Shown here piece after piece: positions 9,179 through 19,103 of a DNA stretch of 64,000 nt; positions within the stretch are counted from its first letter, which is position 1, and every line of letters starts with the position of its first letter. Location: assembly GCF_030816915.1 (NCBI RefSeq), contig NZ_JAUSYN010000002.1, positions 3,733,501 through 3,797,500 on the forward strand, given 5' to 3'. The notes under the pieces are model-generated. The model ran no database searches and had not been told where the DNA came from. It saw only the letters and a list, made by a program, of their open reading frames with translations. Position numbers and translations under genes: made by a program. The DNA comes from Streptomyces sp. B3I8 (GTDB taxonomy: Bacteria; Actinomycetota; Actinomycetes; Streptomycetales; Streptomycetaceae).

Positions 9179-11776
9179 GTGGACGCCGAGCTGACCAACA
9201 GGAGCCGGGACGCGATCAACGCGGCCGGCAACCGGGCCGTGTCGGAGGGTCACCCGGACCTCACCCCCGCCCACCTGCTGCTCGCGCTGCTCGAGGGGCA
9301 GGAGAACGAGAACGTCATCGACCTGCTGGCCGCCACCGGCGCGGACCAGGCCGCCGTACGCACCGGCACCGAGCGCGCCCTGGCCGCACTGCCCAGCGTC
9401 ACCGGCTCCACCGTCGCGCCGCCGCAGCCCAATCGCGAGCTGCTCGCCGTCATCGCCGACGCACAGGCCCGCGCCAAGGACCTCGGTGACGAGTACCTGT
9501 CCACCGAGCACCTGCTCATCGGCACCGCCGCCAAGGGCGGCCGGGCCGCCGAGGTGCTCTCCGGGCAGGGCGCCACCGCCAAGAAGCTGCTGGAGGCCTT
9601 CCAGAAGGCCAGAGGAGGACGCCGGGTGACCACGCCCGACCCGGAGGGCCAGTACAAGGCCCTGGAGAAGTTCGGCACGGACCTGACCGCCGCCGCCCGC
9701 GAGGGCCGCCTGGACCCGGTGATCGGCCGGGACCAGGAGATCCGCCGCGTGGTGCAGGTGCTCTCCCGCCGCACCAAGAACAACCCCGTGCTGATCGGCG
9801 AGCCCGGCGTCGGCAAGACCGCCGTCGTCGAGGGCCTCGCCCAGCGCATCGTCAAGGGCGACGTGCCCGAGTCGCTGAAGGACAAGCGGCTGGTCGCCCT
9901 CGACCTCGGCGCGATGGTCGCGGGCGCCAAGTACCGCGGCGAGTTCGAGGAGCGCCTCAAGACGGTCCTCGCCGAGATCAAGGACTCCGACGGGCAGGTC
10001 GTCACCTTCATCGACGAGCTGCACACCGTCGTCGGCGCGGGCGCCGGCGGCGACTCCGCGATGGACGCCGGCAACATGCTCAAGCCGATGCTGGCCCGCG
10101 GCGAACTGCGCATGGTGGGCGCCACCACGCTGGACGAGTACCGCGAGCGGATCGAGAAGGACCCCGCCCTGGAGCGCCGGTTCCAGCAGGTGCTGGTCGC
10201 CGAGCCCTCCGTCGAGGACTCCATCGCCATCCTGCGCGGGCTCAAGGGCCGCTACGAGGCCCACCACAAGGTGCAGATCGCGGACGCGGCACTGGTGGCC
10301 GCCGCGACCCTCTCCGACCGGTACATCACCTCCCGCTTCCTGCCCGACAAGGCGATCGACCTCGTCGACGAGGCCGCCTCCCGGCTGCGCATGGAGATCG
10401 ACTCCTCGCCCGTCGAGATCGACGAACTCCAGCGCGCCGTCGACCGGCTGCGCATGGAGGAGCTGGCGCTGGACAAGGAGACCGACGTCGCCTCCCGCGA
10501 CCGCCTGGAGCGGCTGCGCCGCGACCTCGCCGACAAGGAGGAGGAGCTGCGCGGTCTCAACGCCCGCTGGGAGAAGGAGAAGCAGTCCCTCAACCGCGTC
10601 GGCGAGCTGAAGGAGAAGCTCGACGACCTGCGCGGCCAGGCCGAACGCGCCCAGCGCGACGGCGACTTCGACACCGCCTCCAAGCTGCTCTACGGCGAGA
10701 TCCCCGACCTGGAGCGCGACCTGGAGGCCGCCTCCGAGGCCGAGGAGGAGGTCGCCCAGGACACCATGGTCAAGGAGGAGGTCGGCTCCGACGACATCGC
10801 CGACGTCGTCGCCTCCTGGACCGGCATCCCCGCCGGGCGCCTGATGGAGGGGGAGACGCAGAAGCTGCTGCGCATGGAGGAGGAGATCGGCAGGCGGCTC
10901 ATCGGCCAGGGCGAGGCCGTACGGGCCGTCTCGGACGCCGTGCGCCGCAGCCGCGCCGGCATCTCCGACCCGGACCGCCCGACCGGCTCGTTCCTCTTCC
11001 TCGGCCCCACCGGCGTCGGCAAGACCGAACTCGCCAAGGCGCTCGCCGACTTCCTCTTCGACGACGAGCGGGCCATGGTCCGCGTCGACATGTCGGAGTA
11101 CGGCGAGAAGCACAGCGTGGCCCGGCTGGTCGGCGCGCCCCCCGGCTACGTCGGCTACGAGGAGGGCGGCCAGCTCACCGAGGCGGTGCGCCGCCGCCCG
11201 TACAGCGTGGTGCTGCTCGACGAGGTGGAGAAGGCGCACCCGGAGGTCTTCGACATCCTGCTCCAGGTGCTGGACGACGGCCGCCTCACCGACGGCCAGG
11301 GCCGCACGGTCGACTTCCGCAACACCATCCTGGTCCTCACCTCCAACCTGGGCAGCCAGTTCCTGGTGGACCCGCTGACCAGCGAGGTGGAGAAGAAGGA
11401 ACAGGTCCTGGAGGTGGTGCGGGCCTCCTTCAAGCCGGAGTTCCTCAACCGGCTCGACGACCTGGTGGTGTTCTCCGCGCTGTCCAGGGACGAGCTGAGC
11501 CGCATCGCCCGGCTCCAGACCGACCGCCTGGCCGCCCGGCTCGCCGAGCGCCGGCTCACCCTGGAGGTCACCGACGAGGCGCTGGCCTGGCTCGCGGTGG
11601 AGGGCATGGACCCGGCGTACGGCGCCCGGCCGCTGCGCCGCCTGGTCCAGACGTCCATCGGCGACCGGCTGGCCCGGGAGATCCTGGCCGGCGAGATCAA
11701 GGACGGCGACACCGTGCGCGTCGACCGCGCCGGCGAGGGCCTCATCGTGGGCCCGGCGTCGGGCAAGACGCTGTAG
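9179..11776 (+). CDS. clpB: ATP-dependent disaggregase ClpB
   Basis: Hexameric AAA+ disaggregase working with DnaK. 865 residues, full length. Order: Clp N-domain (two Clp_N repeats, residues ~1-145), AAA1 with Walker A GEPGVGKT and GYVG-type pore region [12 protein letters not shown], a long coiled-coil middle domain (~400-530: [24 protein letters not shown]...), AAA2 with Walker A GPTGVGKT, pore loop GYVGYEEGG, and the C-terminal D2-small domain. GTG start preceded by GAGGAGGGA. Single gene with its own HspR operator and terminator. The middle domain distinguishes it from ClpC and ClpA. Confidence 0.97.
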   Translation: MDAELTNRSRDAINAAGNRAVSEGHPDLTPAHLLLALLEGQENENVIDLLAATGADQAAVRTGTERALAALPSVTGSTVAPPQPNRELLAVIADAQARAKDLGDEYLSTEHLLIGTAAKGGRAAEVLSGQGATAKKLLEAFQKARGGRRVTTPDPEGQYKALEKFGTDLTAAAREGRLDPVIGRDQEIRRVVQVLSRRTKNNPVLIGEPGVGKTAVVEGLAQRIVKGDVPESLKDKRLVALDLGAMVAGAKYRGEFEERLKTVLAEIKDSDGQVVTFIDELHTVVGAGAGGDSAMDAGNMLKPMLARGELRMVGATTLDEYRERIEKDPALERRFQQVLVAEPSVEDSIAILRGLKGRYEAHHKVQIADAALVAAATLSDRYITSRFLPDKAIDLVDEAASRLRMEIDSSPVEIDELQRAVDRLRMEELALDKETDVASRDRLERLRRDLADKEEELRGLNARWEKEKQSLNRVGELKEKLDDLRGQAERAQRDGDFDTASKLLYGEIPDLERDLEAASEAEEEVAQDTMVKEEVGSDDIADVVASWTGIPAGRLMEGETQKLLRMEEEIGRRLIGQGEAVRAVSDAVRRSRAGISDPDRPTGSFLFLGPTGVGKTELAKALADFLFDDERAMVRVDMSEYGEKHSVARLVGAPPGYVGYEEGGQLTEAVRRRPYSVVLLDEVEKAHPEVFDILLQVLDDGRLTDGQGRTVDFRNTILVLTSNLGSQFLVDPLTSEVEKKEQVLEVVRASFKPEFLNRLDDLVVFSALSRDELSRIARLQTDRLAARLAERRLTLEVTDEALAWLAVEGMDPAYGARPLRRLVQTSIGDRLAREILAGEIKDGDTVRVDRAGEGLIVGPASGKTL

Positions 11777-11778
11777 CG

Positions 11779-11821
11779 CGCGGGGGTGCCCCTGCGGGCG
11801 GCCCGCAGGGGCACCCCCGCG
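11779..11821 (+). terminator. clpB terminator
   Basis: Perfect 20-bp stem CGCGGGGGTGCCCCTGCGGG with loop CGG, starting 3 bases after the clpB stop. Confidence 0.93.
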
Positions 11822-11971
11822 GTCCGCCCCAGGTGGTGTCCATTGCGGCCATTGGGCCCAATGAGGCCATTGCGCCGGGGGCGGACAGGGGTGGACATGT
11901 CCCGCCCGGGGTTGCCACCCCCCTCCCCGCATGAGGGAGGATGGCGGCATCCGTACGAAGGGAAAAACACG

Positions 11972-12517
11972 GTGAGCATCGACCCGTCCTCGATTCCGAA
12001 CTTCGGGGGCCAGGAGCCCGAGCCCGGGCCGCCGGCCGGCCCCGTCGTCCCGGATCAGGACCTCGTGAAGCAGCTCCTGGACCAGATGGAGCTCAAGCAC
12101 CTCGTCGACGAAGAGGGAGACCTCGTCGCGCCGTGGGAGCAGTTCCGTACGTACTTCATGTTCCGCGGCGAGGACGACCAGGCGGTCTACTCGGTCCGTA
12201 CGTTCTACGACCGGCCGCACAAGATCGACGAGAAGCCCGCCCTGCTGGAGGCCATCGACGACTGGAACCGGCGCACCCTGTGGCCCAAGGTCTACAGCCA
12301 CACCCATGACGACGGCACCGTCCGTCTCATCGGTGAGGCGCAGATGCTGATCGGCACGGGCATCAACCTCGAGTTCTTCGTCTCCTCGACGGTGAGCTGG
12401 GTGCGCGCCGCCATCGAGTTCGACCGGTGGCTCGCCGAGCAGCTCGGCCTCGAACAGCAGGTCGACGGCGCCGGGCAGGCGGACGACGCCGACGAGGACG
12501 AGGACACCGACGAGTGA
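11972..12517 (+). CDS. YbjN-domain protein
   Basis: 181 residues. YbjN proteins have a type III secretion chaperone-like fold and are common in actinobacteria without a settled role. Visible: a disordered Pro-rich N-terminus (~30 residues), the domain core (LLDQMELKHLVDEEGDLVAPW, YFMFRGEDDQAVYSVRTFYDRP, NRRTLWPKVYSHTHDDGTVRLIGEA), then an acidic Asp/Glu tail. GTG start at 11972 follows AAGGGA with good spacing; the in-frame extension to 11786 runs through the clpB terminator and is rejected. Stands alone between clpB and a convergent gene. Confidence 0.85.
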   Translation: MSIDPSSIPNFGGQEPEPGPPAGPVVPDQDLVKQLLDQMELKHLVDEEGDLVAPWEQFRTYFMFRGEDDQAVYSVRTFYDRPHKIDEKPALLEAIDDWNRRTLWPKVYSHTHDDGTVRLIGEAQMLIGTGINLEFFVSSTVSWVRAAIEFDRWLAEQLGLEQQVDGAGQADDADEDEDTDE

Positions 12518-12568
12518 TCCGGCGGCCGTGCGCCGGGCCGCGCTCCCCGGGATGACCCCGGGCGCGGC

Positions 12569-13912
12569 TCACAGCGCGGCACGGGCGAACACCACCAGGT
12601 ACGCCCCGTAGGCCAATGAGAGCCCGGTCAGGGCGCCGACCACCAGGACGGCGTGCCACGGCCGGGCTCTCGCCGTGCGCACCAGTGCCCGCGCGGGCGG
12701 GATCAGCAGCGGGAACGCGGGCAGCAGGAAGCGCGGCTTGGAGGCGAAGTAGCCGGAGCCGCCGACCGCCACCAGCAGCAGCACCCCGCAGTAGACGACG
12801 AGCGGCAGCGGCGCCCGGTCCGCCAGCAGCAGCGCGAACAGCAGCAGCGCCAGGACGACGATCACCACGGTCAGCGGGTGCACGGAGCGGGTCGCGTGCA
12901 CCATGAAGTGCCGTACGAACTCCAGCGAGCCGCGCCCCAGGTCGAAGCGCGAGCCCCACTGCTCCTGCACGCGGAAGTAGCCGCCGAGCGGATCGCCCTC
13001 ACGGACCCCCACCCACAGCACGTATCCGCACCAGCCGAGCGGGGCGAGCGCCGCGCCCGTCCACAGCCTGTGGACGGAGGTGGCGGCCTCCGGACCGGTT
13101 CCGGGCCTGTTCCCGCCCCCGGGCCCGTGCGGACGGCGTCGCCAGATCTCCGCGCCGGCCGCCGCGATCACCGCCGCCGCCACCGCGAAGCCGTTCGGCC
13201 GCGCCAGCCCCGCGCCCGCCGCGAGCACGCCCGCCGCCACCCAACGCCCGCTCAGCACCGCGTACAGCGACCAGGCGGCCAGTGCCGTGAGGAGCGGCTC
13301 GGTGTACGCCATCGACAGCACCACCGAGTGCGGCAGCACCGCCCACAGCAGCACGAGGACGGTGGCGACGGCGCCCCCGTACAGCCGCCGTCCGGCGAGG
13401 TGGATCCCGTACGCGGCCACCACCGCCGAGGCCCATGACACCAGCAGCCCGGCCGTGCCCCAGCCGACCGGGAGCACGGTGGTCACGGCCCGTACCAGGC
13501 CCGGGTAGAGCGGGAAGAAGGCCAGGTCGCTGCGGACGAAGAGGTCGCCGTGGTGGTGATCGGCGCGGATGTGGCCGTAGCCGTGGGCGGCGATCCCGAA
13601 GTACCAGAGCGAGTCCCACGAGCGGCCGAGCAGGGCCAGCGGATGCGCGTGTCCGGCGCCCCGCGCGGTCTCCAGGACGAGGAGCGCCCCGGTCAGCCGT
13701 ACGGCGACGAACAGGGCGAGCGCGGCGGGCGCCCCGGTGAGGCGGTTCCCCGCCCGTGGCCGGCGGAGCCTCCCGCCGGGCCGCCTCCGGCCGCCCGGCA
13801 GCCGGAGCGCACCGCCCGCACCGGAGGGATCGGTGACATCGGCGACGTCAAAGGCACCGGAGCCGGAGACACCGGGGACTTCGGGAGGCGCGAGAGTGCG
13901 GAACTCGGTCAC
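12569..13912 (-). CDS. PIG-V-like membrane mannosyltransferase
   Basis: 447 residues, polytopic. After ~60 cytoplasmic Arg/Gly-rich residues there are about nine to ten hydrophobic segments. The block RSWDSLWYFGIAAHGYG...DLAFFPLYPGLVRAV is the motif region of PIG-V/GT-C mannosyltransferases, which take mannose from a polyprenyl phosphate carrier on the outer membrane face. The GTG start at 13912 is the best available. The acceptor is not predictable; in actinomycetes such proteins may glycosylate cell-envelope molecules. Convergent with the YbjN gene. Confidence 0.75.
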   Translation of the reverse strand: MTEFRTLAPPEVPGVSGSGAFDVADVTDPSGAGGALRLPGGRRRPGGRLRRPRAGNRLTGAPAALALFVAVRLTGALLVLETARGAGHAHPLALLGRSWDSLWYFGIAAHGYGHIRADHHHGDLFVRSDLAFFPLYPGLVRAVTTVLPVGWGTAGLLVSWASAVVAAYGIHLAGRRLYGGAVATVLVLLWAVLPHSVVLSMAYTEPLLTALAAWSLYAVLSGRWVAAGVLAAGAGLARPNGFAVAAAVIAAAGAEIWRRRPHGPGGGNRPGTGPEAATSVHRLWTGAALAPLGWCGYVLWVGVREGDPLGGYFRVQEQWGSRFDLGRGSLEFVRHFMVHATRSVHPLTVVIVVLALLLFALLLADRAPLPLVVYCGVLLLVAVGGSGYFASKPRFLLPAFPLLIPPARALVRTARARPWHAVLVVGALTGLSLAYGAYLVVFARAAL

Positions 13913-14026
13913 ACGGGAACCATGCGACGATTTCTTCTGATTTCTGCGCTTTGTCCCTCACGCGGCCCAAGGAGGCGCGCACCCGGAGTCCGTGCGGCAA
14001 CCCGGCAACCCGGCCGTGCGGGCGGG

Positions 14027-15229
14027 TCAGGCGGCGGTTCCGCGCAGCACCTTCAGCCTCCGCACGGCCTCCTCCAGCACCTCCACCCGCTTGCAGAACG
14101 CGAAGCGGACGAACGGCGCGCCCTGCTCCCGGTGGTCGTAGAACACCGCGTTGGGGATCGCGACGACGCCGGCCCGCTCCGGCAGTGCCCGGCAGAAGGC
14201 GACCCCGTCGCTCTCCCCCAGCGGGCGGACGTCGGCCGTCACGAAGTACGTCCCGGCCGGGCGGAACACGGAGAAGCCCGCCGCCCGCAGTCCGTCCGAC
14301 AGCAGGTCCCGCTTCCGTCCGAGGTCCTCACGCAGCCCCGCGAAGAAGGACTCCGGCAGCGCCAGCCCCTCCGCGACGGCGTACTGGAACGGTCCCGAGG
14401 CCACGTACGTCAGGAACTGCTTCGCCGACCGCACCGCGGTGACCAGCGCGGCCGTGCCCGTCACCCAGCCGACCTTCCAGCCGGTGTACGAGAAACTCTT
14501 GCCGGCGCTGCCGATGCTGACCGTGCGCTCCCGCATCCCGGGGAATCCCGCGAGCGGCAGGTGCTCGGCACCGTCGAACACGAGGTGCTCGTACACCTCG
14601 TCCGTGACCACGAGGAGATCCCGCTCGACCGCCAGTTCGGCGATCGCGGTCAGTTCCGCCCGGTTCAGCACGGTCCCGGTCGGGTTGTGCGGGGTGTTGA
14701 TCAGCAGCAGCCGGGTGCGGTCGGTCACCGCGTCGCGCAGCTCGTCGAGGTCGAGGCGGAAGACGGGACCGTCCGGCCCCTCGTGCGGCCGCAGCGTCAC
14801 CGGCACGCGCTTGCCGCCCGCCATGGCGACGCAGGCCGCGTAGGAGTCGTAGTACGGCTCCAGGGCGATCACCTCGTCCCCCGGCTCGACGAGCGCCAGC
14901 AGCGCGGCCGCGATCGCCTCGGTGGCACCGGCGGTGACCAGCACCTCCGTGTCCGGGTCGTACGTCAGTGCGTACCGCCGCTGCTGGTGGGCGGCGATCG
15001 CCGCGCGCAGCTCGGGGACGCCGGGGCCGGGCGGGTACTGGTTCCCGCGCCCGTCGCGCAGCGCCCGCACGGCCGCCTCGCGGATCTCCTCGGGCCCGTC
15101 GGTGTCGGGGAAGCCCTGGCCGAGGTTGAGGGAGCCGGTGCTCAGCGCCAGTGCCGACATCTCGGCGAAGACGGTCGTGCCGAACTCGGTGAGCCGCCGG
15201 TTGAGGAGGGGACGCGCGGGGGAGGTCAT
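14027..15229 (-). CDS. Class I/II PLP aminotransferase
   Basis: About 400 residues, fold type I aminotransferase. Seen: SLNLGQGFPDTDGP, TAGATEAIAAALLALVEPGDEV (cofactor phosphate), NTPHNPTGTVL, VVTDEVYEHLVF (Asp/Tyr to the PLP ring), SIGSAGKSFSYTGWKVGW with the Schiff-base Lys, and the carboxylate Arg in FVRFAFCKR. The SFSYTGWKVGW block is typical of the methionine/kynurenine/succinyl-DAP aminotransferase subgroup (YbdL/DapC-like), so the substrate is uncertain. The ATG at 15229 has AGGA upstream; an alternative ATG is three codons earlier (15238). No pathway neighbours help. Confidence 0.9.
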   Translation of the reverse strand: MTSPARPLLNRRLTEFGTTVFAEMSALALSTGSLNLGQGFPDTDGPEEIREAAVRALRDGRGNQYPPGPGVPELRAAIAAHQQRRYALTYDPDTEVLVTAGATEAIAAALLALVEPGDEVIALEPYYDSYAACVAMAGGKRVPVTLRPHEGPDGPVFRLDLDELRDAVTDRTRLLLINTPHNPTGTVLNRAELTAIAELAVERDLLVVTDEVYEHLVFDGAEHLPLAGFPGMRERTVSIGSAGKSFSYTGWKVGWVTGTAALVTAVRSAKQFLTYVASGPFQYAVAEGLALPESFFAGLREDLGRKRDLLSDGLRAAGFSVFRPAGTYFVTADVRPLGESDGVAFCRALPERAGVVAIPNAVFYDHREQGAPFVRFAFCKRVEVLEEAVRRLKVLRGTAA

Positions 15230-15350
15230 GGCCGCCATCCTGCGCCCGGCCCGAGGGGTTCCTCAACTCCGCCCGCGCCCGGGGCCCGCCGGTGGGGGCC
15301 TGCGGCCCGTGTGACGGCGGACCGGCTGTCAGACCCCTCTGGGATGCTCC

Positions 15351-15422
15351 GACGACGGGGACGACGACGGGGACGACGACGGGGACGACGACGGGGACGA
15401 CGACGGGGACGACGACGGGGGC
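15351..15422 (+). repeat. Six 12-bp tandem repeats before a VOC gene
   Basis: Five perfect copies of GACGACGGGGAC and a sixth ending GGGGGC. They end 4 bases before GTG 15427 and 13 bases before ATG 15436, so they occupy the ribosome-binding region of the next gene. Confidence 0.92.
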
Positions 15423-15435
15423 GACAGTGCCGGAC

Positions 15436-15885
15436 ATGACGGTGCAGCTGACGATCGACTGCTCCGATCCGCGGCGGATGGTGGCCGCCTGGGCCGAAGC
15501 CCTGGGTTACGTGCCGGAACCCCCGCCGGCCGGGCACGCCACGTGGCGTGCCTACTGGGCGGCGACGGGGGTGCCCGAGGAGGAGCTGCCGCCCGGCGCC
15601 GGGGACATCCCGGAGTCGATCGTGGATCCCTCGGGGCGTGGACCGAGGGTGTGGTTCCAGCAGGTGCCGGAGCCCAAGGTCGCCAAGAACCGGTGGCACT
15701 TCGACCTCAGGGTCGGCGGGGGCCGCGACGTCCCCCTGGACGTCCGCGCGCGACGGGTCGGGAGCACGGTGGAACGGCTGGTCGCGGCGGGTGCCAGCGT
15801 GCTGCGGGTCAACGACGAGCCGGACACGGGGTTCTACGCCGTCGCCCTGCGGGATCCCGAGGGCAACGAGTTCGACGTCGTCTGA
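15436..15885 (+). CDS. VOC/glyoxalase-like protein
   Basis: 149 residues with two beta-alpha-beta-beta-beta halves of the vicinal-oxygen-chelate fold: MTVQLTIDCSDPRRMVAAWAEALGY and WHFDLRVGGGRDVPLDVRARRVGSTVERLVAAGA, ending FYAVALRDPEGNEFDVV with the conserved PEGNEF. Such proteins may be dioxygenases, isomerases or resistance proteins; this subgroup in actinobacteria has no assigned substrate. An in-frame GTG at 15427 is an alternative start. The 12-bp repeats immediately upstream supply GGGG tracts instead of a classical ribosome binding site, so copy-number change could alter expression. Confidence 0.82.
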   Translation: MTVQLTIDCSDPRRMVAAWAEALGYVPEPPPAGHATWRAYWAATGVPEEELPPGAGDIPESIVDPSGRGPRVWFQQVPEPKVAKNRWHFDLRVGGGRDVPLDVRARRVGSTVERLVAAGASVLRVNDEPDTGFYAVALRDPEGNEFDVV

Positions 15886-16058
15886 GGGCCGCGGTCCCTC
15901 AGAAGTTGCTCAACTTCGCTTTGGGCCGCGCGGCGTGAGGGCATCTCCCGGGCACACAACGCCGGGGCGCCGACGAGGCCGGCCCGGCATCGGACGGCCT
16001 CCGGACCGATCGGGGATCTGCCGGGGGCCGATGGGGGATTCGAAGGGAGGGTGGCGCC

Positions 16059-16358
16059 ATGGCATTCGGCATCATCCTTGCGGTAATGGCACTTCTGTTC
16101 GCCTGGGTCTTCGTCGCCGCGAGGCGTCGGGAGGGCGCGGCGAAGGGGAAGCGGTCCCGCACCGCCCGGTACGCGGCAGGCGGGGGCGGCGGCAGCTGGT
16201 GGGCCGGCGACTCGAGCGGTGACTCGTCCTCGGGCGGTCACAGCGGTGGTGGTCACAGCGGTGGTCACGGAGGTCACTCGTGCGGGGGAGGCCACTCCTG
16301 CGGCGGCGGCTCCTCCTGCGGTTCGTCGTGCGGGGGCGGCTGCGGCGGAGGGGGCTGA
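16059..16358 (+). CDS. Membrane peptide with Gly/His/Cys-rich tail
   Basis: 99 residues. One N-terminal transmembrane helix (GIILAVMALLFAWVFVAA) is followed by a basic stretch (RRREGAAKGKRSRTARY) and a low-complexity tail built from GGHS, GGGHS and CGGG repeats containing six His and six Cys. ATG preceded by AAGGGAGGG. Similar small proteins occur in many Streptomyces, unnamed. The basic segment puts the tail on the cytoplasmic side by the positive-inside rule. His/Cys clusters suggest metal binding, but this is inference. Confidence 0.75.
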   Translation: MAFGIILAVMALLFAWVFVAARRREGAAKGKRSRTARYAAGGGGGSWWAGDSSGDSSSGGHSGGGHSGGHGGHSCGGGHSCGGGSSCGSSCGGGCGGGG

Positions 16359-16668
16359 GGCGGCCCGGCCGGCCAGGGGGAGGGGCGCACGGGGGCGCGC
16401 GTCGTACGTGAACAGTTGAGCTGTGCAGCCCTCGGGGGGATGGAAACCCCACGAAGTTGGGTAAAAACGCTGTGGCGGCCCCAGAGTTCATGATTCCCTC
16501 TAGATCACGAAACAGCCCCAGTACGCCTGCGGGCCATCCCGCGGGCGGACCTCCTCCGGACCGGGTTGTTTCGGATGTCCTGTCCGGCCGGCCGAGTCGG
16601 CCGGTCTCCCCGGCGCCACCGAGGTGTGTGCCGGCCCCTCCCCTTTTGCGTGCTAGCGGAGCCGATCC
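16359..16668. other. Intergenic region before the DUF2617 gene
   Basis: No gene seen. Contains a hairpin CCGGCCG-N7-CGGCCGG (16584-16604) and a less G+C-rich segment (16440-16530) that may hold the promoter. No clear -10 can be assigned. Confidence 0.4.
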
Positions 16669-17259
16669 ATGCTCACGACCCTGAACACCTCCTACACCGA
16701 CACGCGCGCGGCCGACCTCGCCTGGACCCTGGACAGCGGGCCGCTGCCCGCGCTCGCCACCCTCGACCTCGAACTGGCGGACACCACAGTGCAGTTGCGC
16801 CTCCTCGGCGCCTCCCACCAGGTACTCCTGGAGGCTCCCGAGGGCGACTGCTCGGAGACGGTCGCCTGCATCCAGGGCAGCAGCACGCCGCTGCCGCTCG
16901 GTGTGGCGAAACGGGTCGACGACTGGGAGTACGAGTTCGCGGCCCGTGTGGAGGTGCTCTCCCCGGACTCGTTCGCGGGGCGCGCCCAGGAGCTGCTGGC
17001 CCTGGTCGCCGACCATCCGCACGGCCTGGCCGGCGTCTTCCCCGGCAGTCCGCACGCGTTCACGGCGTTGCTGGCCCAGCGGTACGAGGGCCAGATCCAC
17101 TGGCGCACCTGGCACGCGTACCCGCAGGACGGCCAGCTCGTCGCCACCCGCACGCGGGTGGGCAGGGTCACCCGTGCCGCCCGTGCCTCGACGGACGAGT
17201 GGCATCCGGGACTCCCCGTGGACCACCGCGCCCCCCGCCTCCAGGCCACGGGCGTCTGA
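16669..17259 (+). CDS. DUF2617 family protein
   Basis: 196 residues, soluble, no signal peptide. Recognised as the actinobacterial DUF2617 family from overall features: TSYTDTRAADLAWTLD, a middle ETVACIQG, and FPGSPHAFTALLAQR...WRTWHAYPQDGQLV. ATG with GCGGAG 9-10 bases upstream. Function unknown. It precedes the membrane spermidine-synthase-like gene, a neighbourhood I recall in other Streptomyces, which hints at a shared process. Confidence 0.78.
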   Translation: MLTTLNTSYTDTRAADLAWTLDSGPLPALATLDLELADTTVQLRLLGASHQVLLEAPEGDCSETVACIQGSSTPLPLGVAKRVDDWEYEFAARVEVLSPDSFAGRAQELLALVADHPHGLAGVFPGSPHAFTALLAQRYEGQIHWRTWHAYPQDGQLVATRTRVGRVTRAARASTDEWHPGLPVDHRAPRLQATGV

Positions 17260-17384
17260 ACCGGCGCGCGGGCCCGGCGCGGGCGACATGTGCCGGGGCG
17301 GGGCCCTCGAAGGGGCGCTCCCCGCGCACCACTTCACCACCGCTTCATGCGCGTGAGTGACAAGGCCCGGCGTCGGCGCCCCGG

Positions 17385-17390
17385 TAGCGT
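17385..17390 (+). promoter_or_regulatory. Leaderless -10 box of the spermidine-synthase-like gene
   Basis: TAGCGT, 7 bases before GTG 17398. No ribosome binding site is present there, which fits a leaderless transcript. Confidence 0.6.
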
Positions 17391-17397
17391 TCCGTCA

Positions 17398-19038
17398 GTG
17401 ATCGACCCGTATGCCCCCGCACCCCCCGGCGCCCCGCCCCGCCGGGGCGAGCCGGGCCGGGCGCCGCTGCCCGTACGTCCCGGCACGGGACGCTTCCTCG
17501 TCCTGACCGGCGTGTTCATCTGCGCGGCCTGCGGACTGGTGTACGAACTCGAACTCGTCGCCCTCGCCTCGTACCTGATCGGCGACTCCGTCACCCAGGC
17601 CTCCGTCGTCCTCTCGGTCATGGTGTTCGCGATGGGCATCGGCTCGCTCGCCGCGAAAAGGCTGCGCTGCCGCGCGGCCGTCGGCTTCGGCGCCGTGGAG
17701 GCCGCCCTCGCCCTCGTCGGCGGCCTCAGCGCGATGGCGCTCTACGCCGTCTTCGCCTGGTCCGGCGGCGACTGGGCCGGTGTCCCGGCGGCCGGCCCCC
17801 GTTGCCTGCTCGTCGCGTTGTCCCTGGCCATCGGCCTGCTCATCGGCGCCGAGGTCCCCCTCCTCATGGAGCTGATCCAGCGCGTCCGCCGCCAGGAGGC
17901 GGGCGGCGCGGTCGCCGACCTCTTCGCCGCCGACTACGTGGGCGCCCTCGTCGGCGGCCTCGCCTTCCCCTTCCTCCTGCTGCCGCGGCTCGGCCAGCTG
18001 GGGGGCGCCCTGCTCACCGGCGCGGTCAACGCCGTGGCCGGCGCCGCCCTCGTCCTCGGCCTGTTCCGCCGGGACCTGCCGAGGCGCACCCGCCGCGTCC
18101 TCCTCTCCGTCGACATCGCCGTGCTCGCCGTGCTCGCGCTCGCCGCGCTGCTCGCCGGCGACTTCGAACGGGCCGCCCGGCAGGAGGTGTTCGGCACGGA
18201 CGTACGGGTGGCGCTGCGGACCGGCGTCCAGGAGGTCGTCCTCACCGGCGGCGAGCACGGCCGCCCTCTCGACCTGTTCCTCGACGGCCGGCTCCGGGTG
18301 AGCGGCCGTGACGAGCACCGGTACCACGAGGCCCTGGTGCACCCCGCCATGAACGGCCCCCACGCGCGCGTCCTCGTCCTCGGCGGCGGCGACGGACTGG
18401 CCGCCCGCGAGGTGCTGCGCCACCCGGGTGTACGGCGGGTCGACATCGTCGAGCTCGACCCGGAGGTGGTCCGCCTGGCCCGCCGGGACCTCGCCCTCTC
18501 CCGCCTCAACGCGCACGCCTACGACGACCCCCGCGTCCACGTCATCACGGACGACGCGTTCCGCCGGCTGCGGGCGATCCCCGCGCGCTCGTACGACGTG
18601 GTGGTCGCGGACCTCCCCGACCCCGGCATCAGCGACAGCACCAAGCTGTACTCGCAGGATTTCTACGGCCTGGCCCGCCGCGCCCTCGCGGACGGCGGCC
18701 GGCTCGTCGTGCACGCGGGCCCGGTGGCCACCCGCCGCCGGGTGTTCTGGACCGTGGACACGACGATCCGGTCGGCCGGGCTGCGCACGGTGGCGTACCG
18801 AGTCGAGGGGCGCGGCGCCTGCTCCGCCGGCGGCCCCGACCGGGCGGCCCCGGGGGACACCGACTGGGGCTTCGTCCTGGCCGGGCGCACTCGCCCGGCG
18901 CTGCGGCTCGACCCGGCGGCACCGCGGCCGCGCTCGCTCACCCGGGAGGGCCTGGCGATCGACCGCCGGGCGGCGGCCCGCACCCGGGTGACCGGGCTGC
19001 AGCCGTCGACACTGGTGCACCCGCGCTACGGGGGCTGA
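17398..19038 (+). CDS. Membrane-anchored spermidine-synthase-like protein
   Basis: 546 residues from GTG 17398. The N-terminal ~230 residues hold about seven hydrophobic segments ([20 protein letters not shown]..., [17 protein letters not shown]). The C-terminal part is an aminopropyltransferase-type Rossmann domain: [26 protein letters not shown], glycine loop [16 protein letters not shown], acidic VELDPEVV, and VVADLPDP with the catalytic-type Asp. In this family the polyamine activity is unproven; Streptomyces homologues are simply called spermidine synthases. Starts at ATG 17347 or further upstream are possible, but the TAGCGT-N7-GTG arrangement favours 17398. Confidence 0.85.
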   Translation: MIDPYAPAPPGAPPRRGEPGRAPLPVRPGTGRFLVLTGVFICAACGLVYELELVALASYLIGDSVTQASVVLSVMVFAMGIGSLAAKRLRCRAAVGFGAVEAALALVGGLSAMALYAVFAWSGGDWAGVPAAGPRCLLVALSLAIGLLIGAEVPLLMELIQRVRRQEAGGAVADLFAADYVGALVGGLAFPFLLLPRLGQLGGALLTGAVNAVAGAALVLGLFRRDLPRRTRRVLLSVDIAVLAVLALAALLAGDFERAARQEVFGTDVRVALRTGVQEVVLTGGEHGRPLDLFLDGRLRVSGRDEHRYHEALVHPAMNGPHARVLVLGGGDGLAAREVLRHPGVRRVDIVELDPEVVRLARRDLALSRLNAHAYDDPRVHVITDDAFRRLRAIPARSYDVVVADLPDPGISDSTKLYSQDFYGLARRALADGGRLVVHAGPVATRRRVFWTVDTTIRSAGLRTVAYRVEGRGACSAGGPDRAAPGDTDWGFVLAGRTRPALRLDPAAPRPRSLTREGLAIDRRAAARTRVTGLQPSTLVHPRYGG

Positions 19039-19089
19039 CCCGCCCCGGCGAATCGCCGCATCGACGGGTTCCGTTCCGGCCGCGGTGGG

Positions 19090-19095
19090 TAGGCT
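19090..19095 (+). promoter_or_regulatory. Leaderless -10 box of the CoxG-like gene
   Basis: TAGGCT, 8 bases before ATG 19104; no ribosome binding site. Confidence 0.6.
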
Positions 19096-19103
19096 CGGCC
19101 GGC

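Noticed and set aside
16566..17360. A second + strand frame overlapping the DUF2617 gene
   Set aside because: Arg/Pro/Gly-rich and without domain; the DUF2617 frame has the family sequence and a ribosome binding site.
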